A DNA stretch of 64,000 nt from contig NC_068558.1 in NCBI RefSeq assembly GCF_022201045.2, forward strand, positions 806,001 to 870,000, in the 5' to 3' direction. This stretch comes from Citrus sinensis. Lineage: Eukaryota; Streptophyta; Magnoliopsida; Sapindales; Rutaceae. Made by a program: the position numbers and the translations under genes. Positions 16,770 through 28,701 of this stretch are shown piece after piece. The notes below the pieces were generated by a model. The model was not told where the DNA came from, searched no databases, and worked only from the letters and a program-made list of their open reading frames with translations. Position 1 is the first letter of the stretch. Each line of letters begins with the position of its first letter.

Positions 16770-17954
16770 TGTTTCGTTGGATATATTGCAAATTAAGGTT
16801 TCTTGAATCAGGGTTTAAGATGGATTGAGCTCGAAATGACGGTATTTGACATTGTTGTTGTTTTTTTGGGGATTTTCAATAGGGTTTATCGAATTAGGGT
16901 TTTTTAGTTTACTGAAATGAAATGATAGTGAAGAAAACAATGGAGCTTGGAAAGTTATCCAAACCAGAACCGAGGTTTAGCGTCGCATCGCAATGAAGAA
17001 TGCCCACCCGCAGGGGTAGTTTAAAAACTGTTCTGCTCGAAGTAGACGGCGCTAGCCATTAGTCTTTTAAAAACAGTGGCGATTCAGCTATAAATTTTTT
17101 ATAAATTTATTTTATATAAACTAATTTATCATTAGTTTATTAATTAAATAAAAATATAAAATAATAAAAATAAATTATATGAGTAAAAAAATATTTAATT
17201 TAATTAATTTTATCATACTATATCAATTTATATAAAATAAATTTATATAAAAATTTATGATTATATTATTACTCTTTAAAAAAATAATATGATTAATTAA
17301 CTCAATATTTATAAAAAAAATTATCAATTAAATAATGATTCACATGCAAAACAATAATACTATTTCCACTGGAAATAACATAAAAAATAAGATAAAATAC
17401 AAAAAACAAAATAATTTTTTTTCGTTTTATAGTAAATTTTTATTTATCCTGTAATGCAATTTTTTTTTGTCTTATTTATTGGGCAATTACCACTGTTGCA
17501 TGCCACATCATATTAAACGAAATTTAGATAAAACTTGTAGGCTTTATTATGTTCATTTTCACTTTTCCAAGGAAAGTACACAAATCGAAAAGCATTGCAT
17601 CCAATGAATCTAAGCGGTCGGCACCAATCTCTTTTCAGAAGACAATGCTTAAGAAAAGACGTAGGACGGTGTCTCCGTCCAACCAGCCACGTTCAAAAGA
17701 TTCTTTCGCACAGCCACGGGGCTGTAGCACTTAGCATGATATGCATGACCGAGTTGCCTATTATGACCATTTGGATTCAAGTATTTTCTCTATAATTTTG
17801 ATTTATACAAAGTCCCTATAGATGATAGATGATGTTTGGATACTCTCTATATGCTCCAATTACAGTGTACATATATATGTATAAAGCTGGAGCTTCTTGG
17901 AATCATAGAATTGGAAAAAAGAGCGAAAAAGCTGCGAAAATTTGCATCAATGTA
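16770..17954. other. Intergenic: FTSHI1 promoter and RING/PHD gene 3' flank
   Basis: The FTSHI1 5' UTR and promoter lie at about 16770-17060. A small AT-rich terminal-inverted-repeat element follows (listed separately), then unremarkable AT-rich DNA to the 3' flank of the next gene. Confidence 0.45.
17089..17262. mobile_element. Small AT-rich inverted-repeat element (MITE-like)
   Basis: The left arm (TATAAATTTTTTATAAATTT, then ATTTTATATAAA) reads as an imperfect reverse complement of the right arm ending near 17262, with arms of about 45 bp and a total of about 175 bp. It has no coding capacity. I could not fix a target-site duplication because the flanks are AT-rich, so the family is open. 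Confidence 0.5.
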
Positions 17955-20900
17955 TCACTGAGGATAAACTTTTCCCTTTTGTTGGGCTGCCGCATCAACG
18001 TATTGCTCGGCAAGTTTCTTCACTTTCTCACCTTCCTTAATAAGAAAATTCGCATTCTTGGCATTTGAGTGGTACTTCATAACCTTGTCAGTAGTTTTTG
18101 CCACTGCCCACCGATATTGTTCGGCGGTAATTATACCACTCTTACACAGGGGCCTAATGTGCTCTTTGATGTAGGCTTCCACCTGCCAGCAATAGATTGT
18201 CTGGTCAGCTAAAAGAAAAAATTGGCTAACGGGAAGAAGATGAAAAGAAGACAAAGCACAGCCTTTCATATAAATGTTTATTATTTCATAGGAAAACAGA
18301 AATAATATATCAAAACAGTGGCATTGACAAATTGGACAAACAATACCTTCCTAGATACTAAATTGACACCATCATGCCGCTTCTCAGTGCTTGTGCTGGA
18401 TTCCGACTCCTTCCTCAATGTTCCATCACCTGTTTGAACATCATCAGTTAGTTTTTCTTTACCACAAGAAATATCCTCGTCATGTTGTTCATTTCCAATA
18501 TCAGATGCTTCTCCAGCACATTTGTTCTCAGCTTGAGCTTCCCCATCTAGCAGTCCACATGGCTTCTGTGACACTTCTGGAAATTTGCTAACAAGTGGTT
18601 CTTTGTCTGGGCCATATAACTCCTCACATTCTGCAAGTGAAAGATCTTCACCTTCTTCACAAGGTAAGGACTCCAGAGGAATACAAGGCTTGCTAGTCCC
18701 ATCCTCTGTTGTTGAGCTTCTGATGACTGCATCACTATGACTCTCCAACAAGCAGGTGGAATCCTTATGTTCATTCTTTTCCAAACCTCCACCAACTTTG
18801 TTATCCACAACATTGTTCAACTTTTCCGAGTTTAGAGTGGAAAACACTACTTTCACTTTGGACACTTCTTCCGGTTGTTGGTTAGACACTTTCATGGCAC
18901 TAACTCCGATGAAATCTTCATCTTCTAAATCATACTCGAAATCACCATAAATATCCATTTCTGCATGAGACTCCATTTCAAATACATTATCAGGCTCTCC
19001 CTCTCCTGTCTCCATTGAGGAGATATCCACTTCACTCGGGACCTCTGTTGGGTGATGTGGACTATTGGGAGGGGAATCAGATAAAAGACCTGCGTTTCTT
19101 AATGCCTCTTCAACTGAATGATCAGTTGAAAGCTTGTCAGTAGCTCGTTCCAATTCATCAATAGGAACTGCAGGTGGAGCTGAAGAATTTGATTCTGTAG
19201 CTCTAGTGGATTTTTTGTTATCTGAACGACATGAAATCTCATGGGAACATAGATTCAGATACACCAATTTGCTGTTTGACCTATCAGCAACCTCCTTTTC
19301 AATATTGACAGCATCTGCAACAGCCAATTCTGTTTCTGCAGTTCTGCGAATGACTGGTAGATTTGCTTTCCTCAAGAAGAACTCTGTTAGACGGTAAAGC
19401 TGAGTCTGTACATCCAGCAGTTAATAGTTATTGTTAAATAAATAGACAAATTACCAAGTTCGGTGAATGGAAACAATTAAATAATGACAAAAGATGGTGG
19501 CTAACTCTAAAGGGATCAAAACCATTTGTACAAGAATTTGTTAGAGAACACTTGTCTAATGGAAAGGCAACCAGAGAAGCCCAAGGAGTTAATATAGAAT
19601 ATCACAGACAACCAAAAAAAAAGAAAGAAAGAAAGAAAAAGAGCAGACAAACAGGAAACTGCATACCTGCCTAACTGATATTGGGATTTTATTATGATGA
19701 CTGGGTGCCAGTACTGGTTTCATATCAGCTGGAAGTCGAGCCTATGCAGAGAAAAAAAAAAAACATAAATAGATATATATTATATCAGCTGATGCACTTG
19801 AAACAGAATTATACAGACCAGTTCCAGACACACAGGGAGGGAGAGAGAAGGAGCAGGGTGTAACATACTAGTAGTGGATAATTTCTTTTAAGCATAGCAG
19901 TGTCTTCTGGTTTTTCATGAGTTGCACTTTTGCATGCAACAGCAGTTTTCCTAGCAAGAATCTCGAGGGCCCATTTTCTTTTATCCACCTTCACATCATC
20001 AGACGTAGCAGTTCCCTTCAGGGAATTAACTTTAGGATCACCTAATTGAATTGGATGAACTTTACTTGGAGCAGCATTACTCTTTGAGCATGACATATTC
20101 CTAGTCCCTTTCTCACACGCTGAAAGAACACCAACTTTTGATGAAACCTTATTTGTTTCAGCAACTTTTGAAGCACAGTTATCCGAAGATAGCTTCAAAG
20201 GTTTTTCCATGGAAATGGCTTGTTCTTTACTCTGTTCAGAATTATCAGTAGCTTTAAGAGCAGAAAGAGGCATGATATTGTCCTTGCGTGGGAAAACAGA
20301 TGTGTCTGCCAAATACAATCTTGAGAGAATGGGGTTTGTTTCCTGGCATTCAGTTGACTGCTCAGTATCTGAGCTCTGAGAATTATTTCTCAGGAGGTCA
20401 AGAACTGATTTCAAAGTCCCAATCTTCTCCGTCTTCGTAGCTTTCATGCAGCGATACTTCCAAAATTCAACTTCACAATCTCGGTTCCAAGCACGTCGTC
20501 GTCTCCCATTGGAATTCCCATAAATTTTCTTAGTTAAACTCTCACGAACTTTACCCTTCTCGAGCATAGACTTTTTTACTTTCACGGCCAAATGTGCTGG
20601 CTGTTTGACAGGTTCGCATTTGGGTCCAGCTATTGCAGCCCTAAAGGCAGCAAGAAGTTTAGGGTCAAAAAGGTTTTCATCACAATCTTTTGAGGATCTA
20701 TTACGAACAGCTTCTCTTATTTCTTTTCTTAGTTCTTGAACTAGCTCAGATGAATCCTTATCCTCAGCAGGTCTCTTCATGATTTTTTTAACTCTCAAGC
20801 CAGACACATTTTCTCTGTCTTTTGAGGATCTATCAGCAGAATTTTTGTGTGCAAGCCCTTTGGGAAGCTTACATTTTGTCCCCTTAACAATACTCATTAT

Positions 20901-23900
20901 ATCAGAAGTAACATCTACTTTTTCTGGACAAAGTTTTGACTTTTCATGTCTGCGACCCGCTATCAAAGTGGGAAATTTTTTAGAATTAGCTAAAATAGAT
21001 GCATTGGCTTCATCCTTGTGAGGATTTGTTTGAGTCAGCTTCTCAGCTCTAATTTTCTTTGCAGGAACTTCAGTCACCTTCTTGGTTGTGATTTCTTTGT
21101 TAATACCACTGATATGAACAATGTCACCAAATCATATCAATAAATCAGGAATTGAACATTTTGACTGATGAAAAAAAAAACATAAATAAAATGGGGTATG
21201 ACAACTGACCTGCAGTTGTCATGGTTTCTCTTTCCACCAATAATTTGGGAATTTTCCTCCTTAGCACCAGGTTCAATCTTGTCAGCTGAAAGCATTTAAA
21301 GATCAAACAATGTGATAAGATGGATACCACAAGCATTTGACAAAATAACCATAATAATACATTGTACATATGAGAGAGATATAATTTTTCCATATGTTAA
21401 CAATGGCCATAAGGGACTCGAAAAAGATGCCTATAGGCACTGTCGAGTCTCTTCCATACCTTCGTGCAACGACTCTTCCGAAGGATTTTGTTGCTGTACA
21501 TATCCAGTAATTTGATCTTCAGTTAGATACTTGTTTGTGTCAGCAACTAGAAAGACATTAAGAATGAGAATAGATGGAGTAAGATATGGAAATGATATGC
21601 AAATTTTTAGTTAGTGCTACAGTAATTATACAATTATTAAGCTTAAAAATGAAAAAATGCACGATTATTACATTCACAAAATTACCAGATTTACTCATAG
21701 ATAAACCAAGATGAAGATCTACATTGGATATACAGTCAGAAGGTTTATTTCCAGGGTAAGGTTCATTAAAAGTCTTGCCCGAGAAGCTTTTAACACCACC
21801 ACAGCTACTTTGTTCATTCAATTTTTCATCAGCAGAATCTGTCTTCACCTCACTAGATCCCAACGAGGTAGAAGGCAAACAAAAAGATGCATCCTGGGAG
21901 AAAGACAGCTCTGGCTCCTGTGCCTGCAACATTGATTGTATATCAGTTCTCTCATTTGATTCTGATTTAGCGTTCCGATCTCCACCATAAGGATTAAATG
22001 CTTCATTTCCAACGCCCTTCTCAATTTCAAGCATTGATTGGAAGTTCTCATTTGGCTCTTCTCCTATCATTGAGACAACAACTGCCGTTTCTCCAGCATC
22101 AGCAACAGAAACAGACACCTTTCTTGGAAACAGAGACTCAGCCAAATGATCGCCATTAGCATTTTCTGGACCAGACTGATCGTTTGTACTCTGTGTTAAA
22201 TCAATGGAAGAGTTCTGCGGCACTTCAGCCACACATCTACAACAACCGGAAGGAAACTTTAGGGAGGATTAGTGACCTAGGATTTAAGATAAATACGAAC
22301 GTTAAACCAAAACATCTAGTTTATCTTCCTCTTAGAGCTGAGCCACATATGTTGAATGTAGAAGCCAAATTCATGGGATCTAACTCTAAGATAATTAAGT
22401 AAGAAAATAAGATGACTAAGAAGTAACTGCAGCATCCTTCATTCCTGGATTACTAGTCACCCGAAAAACCTGAAAGATGGGAGATTCCAAATCCCTGGCA
22501 CTCACTCCTTGATCAACTACTACCTAGACAATTCTATAATACAATATTCATAATTCTATTAAGTATTCATAATTAGAAGGAAGTTTTTTACATAACAGCC
22601 CAACAATGACCAGCAAAATAATCAAATGCTTCTACACTACCTTGGGCATAACCATGTATCTTCACACGTGCCTTCAGGATCAAAGCCCACACAAAAAGCA
22701 TGATACCTGTTGACATGGAAAGCCAGGAAACAATTAGCTGATAACATCTTTTCTCTAATAAATCGCTGTAGTCTAACATACATTCAGTAGAAGTAAATGT
22801 TGACTAAATGGATATTATGTTTCTTTCTTTCTTTCCTTTCTTTTTTTTTTTTTTTTTGGTAGAGAAATTTTATGATGCAAGAAGTAAAACATATGAAATA
22901 AGTCAAGAGACAAAGAAGAAAAAGAGAAATAACAAGTGAAAAAGAAGTTAGGGAGATTCAAGTGGGACCAGTGTCCAACATTGTTTTAGAAGGTATCAGA
23001 ACTTGTGGTTATGGACAAATTCTAGTTTGCAGAAATGAGCAATAAAATGGAACCATCAAGGAGTGAGTCTTTCTCTGTGTTTGTGCAAAAGTAAGCAATC
23101 ACACAAATCCTTACACATTTGATTAAGGATAATATTTACCATAGATCACAGGAGTCACAAGCAATTGATGTATCAAGATTTGAACTTTCCTCAGCAGCCA
23201 TAGATCCACTTCGAATTTTGCAGCCATCTCCATCCAAGCAGATAACTGCCTACAACATCATAATGAAAATAAAACTTGGATGCAGAATGTACTTTAATAT
23301 GCTAATTGTTCATGGAATGGACGAGCTGAGTAAATCCTTGAATAATATGATGAAGTCTCAAAGATACATTCAGTAATCTGTACTAGAAACTTTCAAAGGA
23401 TAACAAAAGGAGGATAAATACATTTTCATCAATGTAGTATGATGGAAAAGATAGAGTGTTGCTTTTCTCTTCAATGGACCAATCTTCACCTCTGCATAGA
23501 TTAAAGGAGGAAGGTAAACCACGGGTTAGAAACAAAAGAAAGCAGGGGCAATGAGAAAACAGTAAGGTGAAAGACAATGCTAATAACGTACAAACGAACA
23601 TGAACGTGGTTTACGCAGGAAGAGTTAGCAAAAAGAGTAAATGAACACAATTAATAAGGAAATATACCTAGATAATGAATCCTCGTCAATGTTGTTGCTT
23701 CCAATGGTATCATATACCTCCATAATCAAACAGAAACTTCATAAGCAATAGGTACCTCTTGCCATAAATTTTTATACACCACTACAAAATAATTTTGATA
23801 ATAAAATGTATCAAGATTTTAACATCACTCACAGGAACACATGTAATCAGCTGAAATTCACCCTGACAAAGTGGGCAAAGGTTTGTGATTGTAGACCAGT

Positions 23901-24553
23901 TGTCAATACATGCAAAACAAAACCTGAATTCAGAATATTTGTTAGGAAAACTGCACGGAGGGTATGCGTGAATGAGCGGTTAAGCACAAAATGAGACCGT
24001 GACGCAACAATAACAATAGTTCTCGTCAAATGATGAAGATGAGTGTATTTGGCAACTTGAGGAAATAAGTTATAGAAAAAGAAAACAAAACAAATAAAAA
24101 GAAACAATTACGAGATATATACCAGTGCTGGCAGCAATCTAGAACTCCCCTGTCAATAACAACATCCATGCAAATCCCACACCTTCCGCACTCAAAATTC
24201 AAAAGATCCTGCACATTAAAACAACCTTTCTAATCTGAAGAACAGCAAATATCAGAAAATGTAAGGTAAATTTAACTTCATTTTTCATGCGTCAGAGAGT
24301 AAACAATTAGCTAGATCCTACTCCATCAACAATCTATCTCTCATCACGTCTGAATCAAAGCATATCACTCTTTACTAAACGTCTTTCAACAATGCTTCAA
24401 AGCAAGAAGTCGAAAAAAAAAATCAATGCAACAAATGAAATTCCAGCTCTCATGCTTTTGAACTACAACAGAACAAAAATTTCAAAAAAAATTGAAAATT
24501 ACATTCTCAGTATTATCAACTTGGAAAGTCTCTTCTTCTAACATGCTCTCCAT
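17955..24553 (-). CDS. Large RING- and PHD-finger protein (At4g10930-like)
   Basis: Fourteen exons join in frame to 1279 aa: 24503-24553, 24123-24208, 23833-23923, 23668-23717, 23422-23491, 23140-23249, 22641-22706, 21686-22236, 21460-21546, 21210-21285, 19869-21108, 19667-19741, 18347-19405 and 17955-18182. A RING-type finger sits at about 24-67 ([32 protein letters not shown]). A PHD finger follows at about 117-175 ([26 protein letters not shown]). About 1000 low-complexity Ser/Lys/Glu-rich residues come next. A conserved helical block closes the protein (about 1205-1279, [20 protein letters not shown]). RING plus PHD suggests a nuclear, chromatin-linked ubiquitin ligase; that role is inference. 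The order SKIP8 ... this gene ... GDSL/lipase matches Arabidopsis. A 5' UTR intron ending just upstream of the ATG is likely (donor near 24654). Confidence 0.88.
19619..19639. repeat. (AAAG)n microsatellite in RING/PHD gene intron 12
   Basis: Short run of AAAG units next to an A-run, between exons 12 and 13 of the RING/PHD gene. Confidence 0.75.
22837..22857. repeat. Poly-T run in RING/PHD gene intron 6
   Basis: Near-pure T tract after a TTTC-rich stretch, in a long intron. No other element marks were seen beside it. Confidence 0.7.
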
Positions 24554-25183
24554 TTGTCTAAAATCTGCACACAAATTTTAAATAACATTAATGATTATGA
24601 TAATGATCGAGGTTTGCAGTATAATGGAAACCATGATCGAATATGTAATAGCACCTGTAGTCGCGTAATTTTGTGTATCTAGGGTTCGTGGTGTAAAAAA
24701 GGAGAACTTGGACGGGCAAAAGACATAATATCGAATAATTGAGCGAAAGATTTCGCTCGCGACTGAGCGATACCGCCAGTCCTGATTCTGACGATCAGAG
24801 AGTGATACTGCTTGCAAGGCAATTGACAAGAAAAAGGGCAGGGTAGTAATTGATCGGATTGATGTTTCGGTTTACGAAATAATGAGCCAATTCATATGGC
24901 TGACGTGTCTTCTATTTCAGGGGTTAGAAAATACGGGCCTGTAGGTTAAATGTAAGGTGATGAAGATTCGATCCAATTCGATCAAACTAATTGATTCAAT
25001 TTTAGATTTGAGTTGAGAAATTAAAAAAAAAATTATTGGAAACAGTAGAAATTTAAACTAAAAATGAAACACAAATTATGTGTGATAGGTTAAATTATGT
25101 GCGATAGGCATCTCATAATCACATTATGTGTGACGGTACTTTTTAGAGGTCATAGTTTAGATTTCACATGTCTGTTTTGAGTG

Positions 25184-25250
25184 TATAATATATCGTTTCA
25201 AAACTTGCGAAGAGACAAATCAAATTTAGATCTTTGAAACGATATATTAT
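25184..25250. repeat. 19-bp perfect inverted repeat inside the TIR element
   Basis: TATAATATATCGTTTCAAA at 25184 is repeated as its exact reverse complement ending at 25250, around a 29-bp loop. It can form a stable hairpin at the left border of the LTR-like block. Confidence 0.85.
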
Positions 25251-25254
25251 ATTA

Positions 25255-25811
25255 TGTAGGAAGTTATTTTGGAAATTTTAAGATTCTAAGATTTTATAAT
25301 TTTAAAATTTTCTATTTTAATTAGAGTCAATTATGATATTTTATTATTTTACGACTTTTTATTTTTATTTGGGGTCAATTAAGGTATGATATTTAATTAA
25401 TTTAGGGAAATATCTTTTGATTCCATTATAATTGTGATTTAGTTTTCCTTTTTAAGTTAACTTAGCGAAGTTGGTTTACTCTATTATAAATAGAGAAATC
25501 TTGTTATTATTTTCATAATTACATATTCAATTATCCAATAAAATTCTTTCTTTTATAATTCCCTCTGGGATTATTTATCAAAATCTCTCTTGTAGAGTTG
25601 TTTAGATTAGAGTGTAATATAATCTCGCTTTAAGCATTATTAAAAATCTCATTGAATCATTTAGATTATAATAATATCTAATCACGTTTTGATTAGAGTG
25701 TAACCTAATCGCGCTGGCTTGGTCCAATACTATAACAATATCTAGTTTTCCTATCCTATCAATTTTGCTTTCGCTACACCTCGCTCTATCATTATACGCC
25801 TATAACATACA
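25255..25811 (+). mobile_element. LTR-like block (possible old solo LTR fragment, Ty1/copia-like)
   Basis: The block begins TGTAGG and can be ended at ATAACATACA. It contains a TATA-box-like ATTATAAATAGAGAAA near 25484 and a poly-A-signal-like CAATAAAATTC near 25538, at spacing usual for a plant copia LTR. There is no coding sequence, no partner LTR in the window and no certain target-site duplication. It is offered as an old LTR remnant sitting inside a DNA element. The family is a guess from composition. Confidence 0.35.
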
Positions 25812-28701
25812 TGTGTACTCTAAGTTATAACCTCTTAAATGTATTGTCGCATGTACTGTGATTATGTGCGATAGGTAAGGCAACGGGTGCTTGTTGCGCA
25901 ATTCAGCTTGTTGCACATAACTTAAGTTTCATTTTTAGCTTGAATTTCTACTGTTTTCAAATTTTTTTTATTTCTCAACTCAAATCTAAATACTTTAACA
26001 AATCACATTACTTTGTGATTGAAAAATAATAATATTTATAACAAAACCCCATCAATTTCGAATGTAAATCCTAAACTTAATACATTAAAAATTCATAGTG
26101 TAAGAACATACATTAACCTTTAAGATATTCTCCAATTGATGATTTTATATCTTATGTTATGTTGAGAGTGATGAGGTTTGTTGAGAGTGTTGAGAATGTT
26201 GAGAGTGTTAAGTAAAACTTGAAATTTGTAAGAATGGCATTGTTTGTAAATTTGCCGAAAGTGACGAGAGATATTTGGTCAAAAATACTAATATTTGGCT
26301 GGTTATTATAAGAAAAAGCTTGAGGGGTCAAATTTGAAAAACTGAAACGCTGCTGGCTTTTGCTCTTCATACAATTTATTTTTTCTTTGTTGTTTATTCT
26401 GACGAACGAGTTTGTATGTATATGTGTATAACTTGTTGCTGAATGAAATTCTTAATTTGCTTTAATGTAGAGAATATAACAACTAAACCAGACAAGGTTG
26501 CAAGTCAGTCAGGTTTCCACTTGTGTTCTAAAGTTTCTTATAAAATAACAACATTAATTTTTATTAAATAAACAACACCACCTGTATTGCACTGGTTTTG
26601 TTTTCAGATACAATGACTTTGTCGATAAAATACTACTTAGAGGATAATATTTTAGGAAAATTTTTAAGATTTACAGGTCTTCCTCGTTGCAGATTTATTT
26701 ATTTAATTTTTAAATTTTTTTTTTTTTTTGGTCCAATGTACGTGAAGAAGCCAAGGGTTTGTAGTAAAAAGAAACTTGTTTGTAGTACGTGGGGTCTAAA
26801 GAGTTGTAAAACAAGCCAAATGCGTGCGTCTGCTAAGAATTACACTTGTCTTTTATGTAATTTTGTTTAAGCTTAAAATTGTAAAATACAAAAGTGGGGT
26901 CTTGACTATTGGGATTTGGGAGAATTACTGTGGGTGCCCGATGGCTCAACTCAGACGGAAAATGATATCGAGTGTCTTTGCAGCTGACCCCAACAAAACC
27001 AAAGGCCCACAAAACTAAAGGCCCTAGACCAGCTAGTTGCCCGCACAGGTGACATTCTAACATTAAATAATGAAATTTAAAACCTGAGAAGCTGAAAGTA
27101 AGAGACTAGAATTTTATAATTTTAAAAATAAAACATCCAAACTCCTTTTGTAAATAAATTATTTCTATTTGGATAGAACATTATAATATATTAATCTTAC
27201 TCGACAATATATTGCATTAATCTTAGTAAGGTTCAATTGTTCATTTGCACGAGGATGGTAAAAATCTAACTTTTTTTATTATAAAAAAGACCTTAGAGTC
27301 CATCTGTCTTTTCTCAAAACAAAAGATATGCAACTACAAGCCGAGTCCTTATTTTTGGTAAATTACATTAGGACAAAGAAACTATCGACCAACAAGCTAA
27401 TTGGGCAAAGAAATAACTCTAGACCAACAAAATTAAAAAAAAAAATGAAATTATAAATAAAACAGTGCATAGAACCACAGAAAGCGATCATATGAAATCC
27501 ACCAAAATTCTCTCATTCGGCCAATTCAATGCTCAAGTTTTGTGATTAAAAAATGGGGAAAGAAGAAAGGGAGAAGGAATCAAGCTTATAATAACTGTAG
27601 GAAAATTGAAAATATGAGGCCAGGCAGATACAAGGAAGTGGCAAATATTAATATATTAAAGCCGACGCATGCATCCACGACTAGAAAAAGAAAAACAATA
27701 ACGTGTCCATCAAATGTTTCAACTCTTCTCAGTTCTAACACCACCATGACCACCACCTTTCATGTCGGGCCAGGTCAGTTTCATTTTCACTCAAAGTTGT
27801 AAATCAAGTAGCACTCTTATCTGTTGATATGTTTGCTGTTATGTTTTTAAGTTCATCTTCAAGCTCGTCAGAAAAAAGGTAAGTGGCTGTTAGTACTTAG
27901 TAGTACGATGTTTGATCTTTTGACTGTTCTATTGATTCACTTTAATGGGTGGCTACATATTATGTAAGAATGGACCAGTTGCGCAATAGAGTTCATATCG
28001 TTGTATATGGTATCAGACTGTCAACTATAGTTGCTGCTTCATCATTTCCTTTTCCCTTTTTTTGGGGGCAAGAATTGTTGCTGTTACTGTTAAACCAAAG
28101 GAGTTGACTTTTTCCGCTTATGATCTCCATCAAGTTAGCAAATTAGATGATTGGAGTTGGGTGCCTGAGATTTTCAACTTCTTGGAGGTCAATTTGTTGT
28201 TATTTGGTTGTTGAAAAGTGATCCTGATGTGATGGTAGCTTTTGGGTATTTGTTTGTGAGATCAGATCTCCCCACTTAATGCTTCACATTGTGACTCTTG
28301 TGCATGGATAATATTCGAGCATTTACATCTGTAGAATTCTCACTTGTCAAAGTTCAAAACATAATGAGCCCACTAAGTGAAACCTGACATGAGATATTTT
28401 TCTTTGTCCTTTTTGAGCTTGACCTAGAGTCTTAGACATGACAAAGTCGAAATCCTAAATCCATTTTAAGAGGTATTACATCAGATGAGCTAAATGTAAT
28501 TGCCAAGTTGAACAAAAACAGGGCAATGAAAGGGGCCTTATGTATTGTAGAATATAGCCAACTGGATAAGATATTGATCTTGTGCAATTTATAAGCTTAA
28601 ATCTTAAGTTCATGTATCTTCCCTTTAAATGCGACAGGCATATAGACAACAGCATACTCTGCATGAATACTCAGGCTAAATAATCTTGTACTGAAATCAC
28701 C

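Larger units (their letters stand above)
25001..25990. mobile_element. Terminal-inverted-repeat DNA element, non-coding
   Basis: The left end (TTTAGATTTGAGTTGAGAAA at 25001) and the right end (TTTCTCAACTCAAATCTAAA, ending 25990) are perfect inverse matches over the outer 20 bp. The match continues imperfectly for about 70-90 bp, including GAAACAGTAGAAATTTAAAC on the left. Just inside each arm are copies of an ATTATGTGYGATAGGT motif. There is no transposase frame, so this is a non-autonomous element. An LTR-like block fills much of the interior, so the element proper may be only about 430 bp. I could not see a clear target-site duplication. Confidence 0.65.
24554..28701. other. Intergenic region between the RING/PHD gene and the CBL pair
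   Basis: Divergent-promoter region of about 4.1 kb. It holds the RING/PHD gene 5' UTR (to about 24830), a terminal-inverted-repeat element at about 25.0-26.0 kb (listed separately), a GTTGAGAGTG-type short repeat at about 26160-26210, a poly-T run at about 26706-26721, and then the upstream region of the CBL8-like gene. I found no convincing protein-coding gene. Confidence 0.45.

Noticed and set aside
22992-23000. A second GGTATCAGA primer-site-like motif in an intron
   Set aside because: It sits inside a RING/PHD gene intron with no LTR-like flanks.
24578-24829. 83-codon minus-strand open frame just upstream of the RING/PHD start
   Set aside because: It overlaps the probable 5' UTR and its intron; the RING/PHD frame starts at 24553 and is independent.
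28008-28017. TGGTATCAGA, like a tRNA-iMet primer-binding site of an LTR element
   Set aside because: No LTR ends or element coding sequence lie beside it; a 10-bp match is expected by chance.
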